DNA of 9,183 bases from an uncultured Clostridia bacterium. Lineage in GTDB: Bacteria > Bacillota > Clostridia > Lachnospirales > Lachnospiraceae. A program made the translations under genes and the position numbers. The stretch covers positions 1 through 9,183 of the forward strand of contig CAMUFS010000108.1 in assembly GCA_947088195.1 (NCBI GenBank). The letters are read 5' to 3'. The notes under the pieces were generated by a model that was given only the letters and a program-made list of their open reading frames with translations, did no database searches and was not told the origin of the DNA. Positions 5,159 through 9,183 of this stretch are shown here, in pieces; the stretch's first letter is position 1; every line of letters begins with the position of its first letter.

Positions 5159-6696
5159 GAAGACAATTTATGGTTAGCAGTGTGGCTGCAGTAACAGTGT
5201 TTCTGTTAGCTCTGGTTTGTATTGTAACAGGAGGAATTGGGAGAGGAGAGGCAGCATTTAAAGAAATAGAGACAACTGTGATGCCATCGCAGACGGAGCT
5301 GCCTACACAAAAACCAACACAGGAGAAACCGACAGAGACAGAGTCAATTTATATCGATGTCACTCCGCCGGTGGGGACAGCAAAGGAAAGCGTGACATGG
5401 TGGGATGAGGAGGAGCTTAAGCCGGAAGAATTTGTGGAATCTATGCAGGATGACACAGAGATTACCGTAAGCTTTCAGACCATGCCAGATATGACACTTT
5501 TTGAGGAGGAGCAGGAAGTGTCAGTCTGCTTAACGGATGAGGGAGGAAATCAGACAGTGCTTACGTCTAAGCTGATTTTAATGCATGATGAGGAAGCCCC
5601 AAAGATGTCTGGTGTCTATAATATGACGGTATTTGCCGGCGATACGATTCTTTATCGAAAGAATGTAAAGGTGACAGATAATCATGATGAAAATCCTAAG
5701 CTGACGATAGACAGCAGCCAAGTAAATCGAGATAAAGTGGGAACGTATCATGTTACTTACCGCGCGGAGGATAAGGCAGGAAATGTCACAGAGGAGACGA
5801 TCTTTGTCAAGGTGATGGAAAAGGTTGCCGCAACACAGGAGATGGTGGATCAGCTTGCGGATAAGGTATTGGCGGAGATATTGTCGGATGGCATGTCAAA
5901 CAGGGATAAGGCATATGCAATTTATAGCTGGACAAAGAAGAATATTGCATATACAGGACATACCGACCCCTCTGATATTGTGGCGGGAGCTTATCAGGGA
6001 TTACGGTATCGGGCAGGCGATTGTTTTACATTTTGTGCCGTTGCGCATATGTTGTATAACCGGGCAGGTTTTCAGGCGATGAAGGTGACAAGAACGGCTG
6101 GATATCTGCATCATTATTGGAACTATGTAAACTTTGGTGAGGGATGGTACCATTGTGATTCTAATCTGTATCGTGCAGATGGCTTTGAGGCTTTTATGAA
6201 GACGACAGAGGAGCTAATAACATACACGACAAATGCGATGAACCGTCCAGATTATTATGTATATGATGAGAGCCAGTATCCACCATGTGCAGGAAGTACG
6301 GGGACAGAGAGTGAATCACAGGGAGCAGAAGGACAGCAGCCGGGAGAAGAAGGAGCATTAGAAGAAGGACAGCTGCCAGAAGGAGTACCTGAGCAGCCAG
6401 TGGTAGGGGCACCGGAGGAAGGTCAGCCATCAGAAGCGGGAGTGCCAGAGGGAGCGCAGCCAGAGGTGGGAGTACCAGAAGGGGCTCAGCCGGAGGCAGG
6501 GGTACCAGAAGGTCAACAGGCAGGTGTAGATGGGACATTGGAGAGTGGGCAAGCAGAGAATGGCCAACCTTCAATGAATGTGCCAGAAACAGGGGCTTTG
6601 CCGGGAATGGAAGGAACGCCAACGGGCCAGCCGGGGATAGATGGTGCGCCAGAAGGAGCACAAACATCTAATGCAACAGAAAACAATCCGCAGTAG
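5098..6696 (+). CDS. membrane-anchored transglutaminase-like protein with Ig-like domain and Gly/Pro/Glu repeat tail
   Basis: The 532-residue protein begins with a very basic segment (residues 4-22, many Arg and Lys), then one hydrophobic helix (about 24-46), so it should sit as a type II membrane protein facing outward. A Thr/Pro/Glu linker (about 58-82) leads to a region ending in a bacterial Ig-like fold resembling DUF5011 (about 170-239, with VTDNHDENP and YRAEDKAGNVT). A transglutaminase-like core follows (about 245-385), with the triad visible as Cys309 in RAGDCFTFC, His338 or His339 in YLHHYWNYV, and Asp354 in WYHCDSN. Bacterial members may be proteases, amidases or cross-linking enzymes, so the reaction is not assignable. 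From about 397 the chain is low-complexity, rich in Gly, Pro, Glu and Gln, without an LPXTG-type anchor. The gene overlaps the racemase by 61 bp and precedes the adenylating enzyme, which suggests a role at the cell wall connected with that pathway. Confidence 0.85.
   Translation: MSDNKTGKKTGARNRRKRRLRRQFMVSSVAAVTVFLLALVCIVTGGIGRGEAAFKEIETTVMPSQTELPTQKPTQEKPTETESIYIDVTPPVGTAKESVTWWDEEELKPEEFVESMQDDTEITVSFQTMPDMTLFEEEQEVSVCLTDEGGNQTVLTSKLILMHDEEAPKMSGVYNMTVFAGDTILYRKNVKVTDNHDENPKLTIDSSQVNRDKVGTYHVTYRAEDKAGNVTEETIFVKVMEKVAATQEMVDQLADKVLAEILSDGMSNRDKAYAIYSWTKKNIAYTGHTDPSDIVAGAYQGLRYRAGDCFTFCAVAHMLYNRAGFQAMKVTRTAGYLHHYWNYVNFGEGWYHCDSNLYRADGFEAFMKTTEELITYTTNAMNRPDYYVYDESQYPPCAGSTGTESESQGAEGQQPGEEGALEEGQLPEGVPEQPVVGAPEEGQPSEAGVPEGAQPEVGVPEGAQPEAGVPEGQQAGVDGTLESGQAENGQPSMNVPETGALPGMEGTPTGQPGIDGAPEGAQTSNATENNPQ
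6433..6522 (+). repeat. three tandem 30-bp repeats in the tail of the transglutaminase-like gene
   Basis: Three consecutive 10-residue units, each close to EAGVPEGAQP, occupy 6433-6462, 6463-6492 and 6493-6522. The third has diverged at its end (GQQA). Degenerate relatives (LPEGVPEQP, VVGAPEEGQP, IDGAPEGAQ) occur before and after, so the whole tail (about 6286-6696) appears to have grown by duplication. The copies differ at several third-codon positions, so they are not recent exact duplicates. Confidence 0.8.
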
Positions 6697-6704
6697 AGAG
6701 AAGT

Positions 6705-6711
6705 GTGAGGA
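6705..6711 (+). promoter_or_regulatory. Shine-Dalgarno that fixes the start of the adenylating enzyme
   Basis: GTGAGGA lies five bases before ATG at 6717. The in-frame GTG at 6705 coincides with this site and has only a poor purine stretch of its own, so ATG at 6717 is the better start. Confidence 0.6.
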
Positions 6712-6716
6712 AAAGT

Positions 6717-8249
6717 ATGCAGACAAATGTATTGGAATATCTGGAAGAGACAGTGCAGCGTTTGCCAGATAAGCCTGCCTATGTGGATGAGAGAGAGAGT
6801 CTGAATTTTCGTGAAGTCAGTGATCGATCAAGAGCGATTGGAAGCTTTCTTGGCAGACAGGGGCATAGAAGAGAGCCAGTGGTTATTTTTATGAGAAAGA
6901 GTCCTTGCACAGTGACAGCATTTTTTGGCACTATTTATGCGGGATGCTTTTATGTGCCGATTGATGAAGAGATGCCGGCACACCGGATTGCGCTGATTTT
7001 TGAAAACTTAAATCCAAGGGCGATGATATGTGATATGGAGACAAGAAAGGCAGCGGAGCAGATGCCTTATAAGGGCAATATTTACCAGTATGAGGAGATT
7101 TGTGGGGAGGCGGAGGATGAGAAGCTGCTTTTGGATATTAGGAAGAATGCCTTGGATATTGATCCCATTTATATTGTATTCACTTCAGGCTCCACAGGTA
7201 TTCCAAAGGGTGTTGCTGCCTGTCATCGCTCGGTGATTGATTATATTGAGCAGCTTTCTAAGGTGCTTGGCTTTTCGGAAGATACAGTTTTTGGAAATCA
7301 GTCCCCTTTTTATTTTGATGCATGCTTGAAGGAGATTTATCCAACTGCAAAATTTGGGGCTACTACCTATATTATTCCAAAGGAGTTATTTAGCTTTCCG
7401 GTTAAGTTAGTAGATTTTTTAAATCAATATAAAATTAATACTGTCTGCTGGGTAGTATCAGCGCTGACCATGATATCTGGTTTTGGAGTTTTTGACACAA
7501 AGAAACCAGAGTATCTTCACACCGTCGCTTTTGGCAGTGAGGTTTTTCCTGTGCGCCAGTTTAATATGTGGAAGGATGCGCTTCCAGAGGCTTCTTTTGT
7601 CAATCTCTACGGTCCTACAGAGGCAACGGGAATGAGCTGCTATTACAGGGCAGATCGTAGGTTTGAGCCAGATGAGGTGATTCCCATAGGAAAACCCTTT
7701 GAGAATACACAGATTTTGCTTTTAAAGGAGGATCAGACGCTGGCGGCTGAGGGGGAGGAAGGCGAGATCTGTATTCGCGGCACAGCAGTCACTCTTGGCT
7801 ATTATAATGATTTTAAGCGTACCGGGGAGGCATTTGTCCAAAATCCGCTTAATACGGCTTATCCTGATATTATTTACCGCACGGGAGATATTGGAAAATA
7901 TAACCCAGAAGGGGAGCTTATGTTTGTATCACGCAGAGATTACCAGATCAAGCATATGGGGCATAGAATTGAGCTTGGGGAGATTGAGGCGTGTGTGGCG
8001 AGAATGGAAAAGATAAGGAATGTCTGCTGTATTTACCACAGGGAACAGGAGAAGATTATTCTGTTTTACACAGGCGAATTAGAGCGAGGGGATGTGATCG
8101 CGCGCTTAAAAGAGACGCTGCCCCGTTATATGGTGCCAAATAGAGTGAGAAAGCTGGAGACGCTGCCTCTTACGCCAAATGGAAAGCTTGACAGGGTGTC
8201 GCTGGAGCGGAACTATATTCAGCAAATAAATAAGAAAAAGGAGAAATAA
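6717..8249 (+). CDS. DltA-like amino acid adenylating enzyme (carrier-protein ligase)
   Basis: This ANL-superfamily enzyme should use ATP to form an aminoacyl-AMP and load the amino acid onto the carrier protein encoded next. Length (510 residues) and free-standing form resemble D-alanine--D-alanyl-carrier-protein ligase DltA. Core motifs are present: phosphate loop FTSGSTGIPKG (155-165), FYFDACLKE (198-206), NLYGPTEATG (296-305), YRTGD (387-391), hinge and A8 region RRDYQIKHMGHRIELGE (406-422), and PLTPNGKLDR (484-493) with the catalytic Lys490. Asp201 is in place to bind the substrate amino group. Two pocket features differ from DltA as I remember it. The Cys of the MCGE-like motif that favours D-Ala is Gly273 (FGSEVFP), and Lys205 occupies a side-chain position that is Met in DltA. 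The substrate may therefore not be D-alanine, and an acidic residue would fit. The gene lies 20 bp after the previous stop and 4 bp before the carrier gene. Confidence 0.88.
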   Translation: MQTNVLEYLEETVQRLPDKPAYVDERESLNFREVSDRSRAIGSFLGRQGHRREPVVIFMRKSPCTVTAFFGTIYAGCFYVPIDEEMPAHRIALIFENLNPRAMICDMETRKAAEQMPYKGNIYQYEEICGEAEDEKLLLDIRKNALDIDPIYIVFTSGSTGIPKGVAACHRSVIDYIEQLSKVLGFSEDTVFGNQSPFYFDACLKEIYPTAKFGATTYIIPKELFSFPVKLVDFLNQYKINTVCWVVSALTMISGFGVFDTKKPEYLHTVAFGSEVFPVRQFNMWKDALPEASFVNLYGPTEATGMSCYYRADRRFEPDEVIPIGKPFENTQILLLKEDQTLAAEGEEGEICIRGTAVTLGYYNDFKRTGEAFVQNPLNTAYPDIIYRTGDIGKYNPEGELMFVSRRDYQIKHMGHRIELGEIEACVARMEKIRNVCCIYHREQEKIILFYTGELERGDVIARLKETLPRYMVPNRVRKLETLPLTPNGKLDRVSLERNYIQQINKKKEK

Positions 8250-8253
8250 GTAA

Positions 8254-8484
8254 ATGGATGAATTATTAGAGATTTTACAGGAAATGCATCCCGATGTGGA
8301 CTTTGAGCTTTGTGATACGCTGATTGATGACAAGATACTTGATTCTTTTGATATTGTGGAGCTGGTGTCTGAGATCAGCAATACGTTTGATGTGAGGATT
8401 CCGGCGGAGGCAATTATACCAGAGAATTTCAATTCAGCAGAGACAATTTACGCTTTGATAGAAAGCCTTGAGGATGAGGATTAG
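8254..8484 (+). CDS. DltC-like acyl/aminoacyl carrier protein
   Basis: This is a 76-residue, strongly acidic small protein of the phosphopantetheine-carrier (PP-binding, PF00550) family. The attachment serine is Ser31 in ILDSFDIVELV. The hydrophobic-Asp-Ser-Phe form resembles DltC rather than the GxDSL of fatty-acid carriers. It should be modified by a phosphopantetheinyl transferase encoded elsewhere, accept the activated amino acid from the upstream enzyme as a thioester, and present it to the membrane acyltransferase encoded next. ATG at 8254 follows AAGGAG (8238-8243) by 10 bases. The 4-bp gap upstream and the 5-bp gap downstream mark it as part of the operon. The family is clear; the cargo is unknown. 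Confidence 0.9.
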   Translation: MDELLEILQEMHPDVDFELCDTLIDDKILDSFDIVELVSEISNTFDVRIPAEAIIPENFNSAETIYALIESLEDED

Positions 8485-8489
8485 AAATT

Positions 8490-9183
8490 ATGTTATTTAC
8501 GTCATATTGCTTTATTGGTTTTCTGATTGTCCTGTTTCTTCTATATTATAGGATACCAGCAAAATACCAGTGGGGGCTGCTTCTTGTGGCGAGTTATTTT
8601 TTCTACGCCGTTGCCGGGCTGCAGTTTCTTATCTATATAGGAGTGACTACTCTTTCCACATGGTATGCCGGGCTTCGAATGGAACAGGTAAAACAACAAT
8701 ATACAGGATACAGAAAGCTTCATAAGGCTGAGATGACAAAGGAGGAGAAAAAGTCTCATAAGCAGGAGGAAAAGAAGAAGCAGAGAATCTGGCTTCTTCT
8801 TTGTCTTTTCTTTAACTTTGGTATTCTCGCTGTTGTGAAGTACACAAATTTTGCTATCTCTAACATCAATTATTTTTTAAATCTGGCGGGCAGGACGCCA
8901 CTTGATTTTTTAAGCTTGGCGCTTCCCATGGGAATCTCTTTCTATACCTTTCAAAGTATGGGATATTTGATTGATGTGTACAGAGGAACTTGTGAGCCAG
9001 AGAAAAATTTGGGGAAATTTGCGTTGTTCGTCTCATTTTTCCCCCAGCTTATACAGGGACCCATCAGCCGTTTTGGAGATTTGTCGAAAACCCTGTTTAT
9101 GGCTCATTCCTTTGATAAAAAACAGGTAGTGTTTGGTCTTGAGCGTATTTTATGGGGATTTTTTAAAAAGCTTGTGATCGCGG
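8490..9183 (+). CDS. MBOAT family O-acyltransferase (DltB/AlgI-like), N-terminal part, cut by window edge
   Basis: 231 codons are open to the window end. Hydrophobic segments occur at about residues 6-20, 27-60 and 100-118, then a re-entrant-like region LALPMGISFYTFQSMGYLID (143-162), followed by VSFFPQLIQGPISR (181-194), which is diagnostic of MBOAT proteins of the DltB/AlgI/PatA type. The conserved catalytic His lies in the C-terminal half and is not in the window. The protein should take the aminoacyl or acyl group from the carrier protein on the inside and pass it across the membrane. A Lys/Glu-rich stretch (about 63-99) sits between early membrane segments and is probably cytoplasmic. 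ATG at 8490 is 5 bp after the carrier stop, with its Shine-Dalgarno (GAGGA, 8476-8480) inside the carrier gene, which suggests translational coupling. A DltD-like or DHHW-type partner is expected downstream. Confidence 0.9.
   Translation, partial: MLFTSYCFIGFLIVLFLLYYRIPAKYQWGLLLVASYFFYAVAGLQFLIYIGVTTLSTWYAGLRMEQVKQQYTGYRKLHKAEMTKEEKKSHKQEEKKKQRIWLLLCLFFNFGILAVVKYTNFAISNINYFLNLAGRTPLDFLSLALPMGISFYTFQSMGYLIDVYRGTCEPEKNLGKFALFVSFFPQLIQGPISRFGDLSKTLFMAHSFDKKQVVFGLERILWGFFKKLVIA

Noticed and set aside
6194..6667. 157-codon Leu/Pro-rich open frame on the minus strand
   Set aside because: It is the reverse reading of the Gly/Pro/Glu repeat tail. The skewed codon composition keeps the frame open, and there is no independent evidence for a gene.
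1..9183. CRISPR array, insertion sequence, tRNA or rRNA genes
   Set aside because: I saw no regularly spaced direct repeats, transposase motifs, cloverleaf-like sequences or rRNA segments on either strand.

Overview
The window looks like a chromosomal segment of a low-GC Gram-positive anaerobe, most likely a member of the Lachnospiraceae or a related Clostridia. This rests on the AT-rich intergenic DNA, purine-rich Shine-Dalgarno sites, a class III (Firmicutes-type) fructose-1,6-bisphosphatase and an ABC_trans_CmpB-type small membrane protein. No species can be named from the sequence alone.

Layout. Positions 1-266 (minus) hold the N-terminal part of a DNA methyltransferase that runs off the left edge. 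Positions 267-505 are AT-rich non-coding DNA with a canonical plus-strand terminator (405-435) that has no visible gene in front of it, and a dyad at 480-504. A small membrane protein follows on the minus strand (506-919). Divergent from it are fbp (1012-2970) and aroC (3041-4144). These two may share a transcript, because no terminator is visible between them. The gap at 4145-4396 carries a long imperfect hairpin and then a promoter.

From 4397 to the right edge runs a tightly packed plus-strand operon. Its members are an aspartate/glutamate-type racemase, a membrane-anchored transglutaminase-like protein with a repetitive Gly/Pro/Glu tail, a DltA-like amino-acid adenylating enzyme, a DltC-like carrier protein, and a DltB/AlgI-like MBOAT acyltransferase cut by the window end. 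Gaps are 4 to 20 bp, and the first two genes overlap by 61 bp.

Inferred joint function. The last three genes supply three of the four steps of a Dlt-type pathway: activation of an amino acid, loading onto a carrier protein, and transfer across the membrane. A DltD-like partner would be expected just beyond the edge. The unusual part is the pairing with a dedicated Asp/Glu-type racemase and a cell-surface transglutaminase-like protein, together with changes in the adenylation pocket. The Cys linked to D-Ala selectivity in DltA is Gly here, and a Lys sits at an expected side-chain position. This suggests a Dlt-like system that decorates the envelope with an amino acid other than D-alanine, possibly D-Asp or D-Glu. 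That is a hypothesis from sequence reading, not a demonstrated activity.
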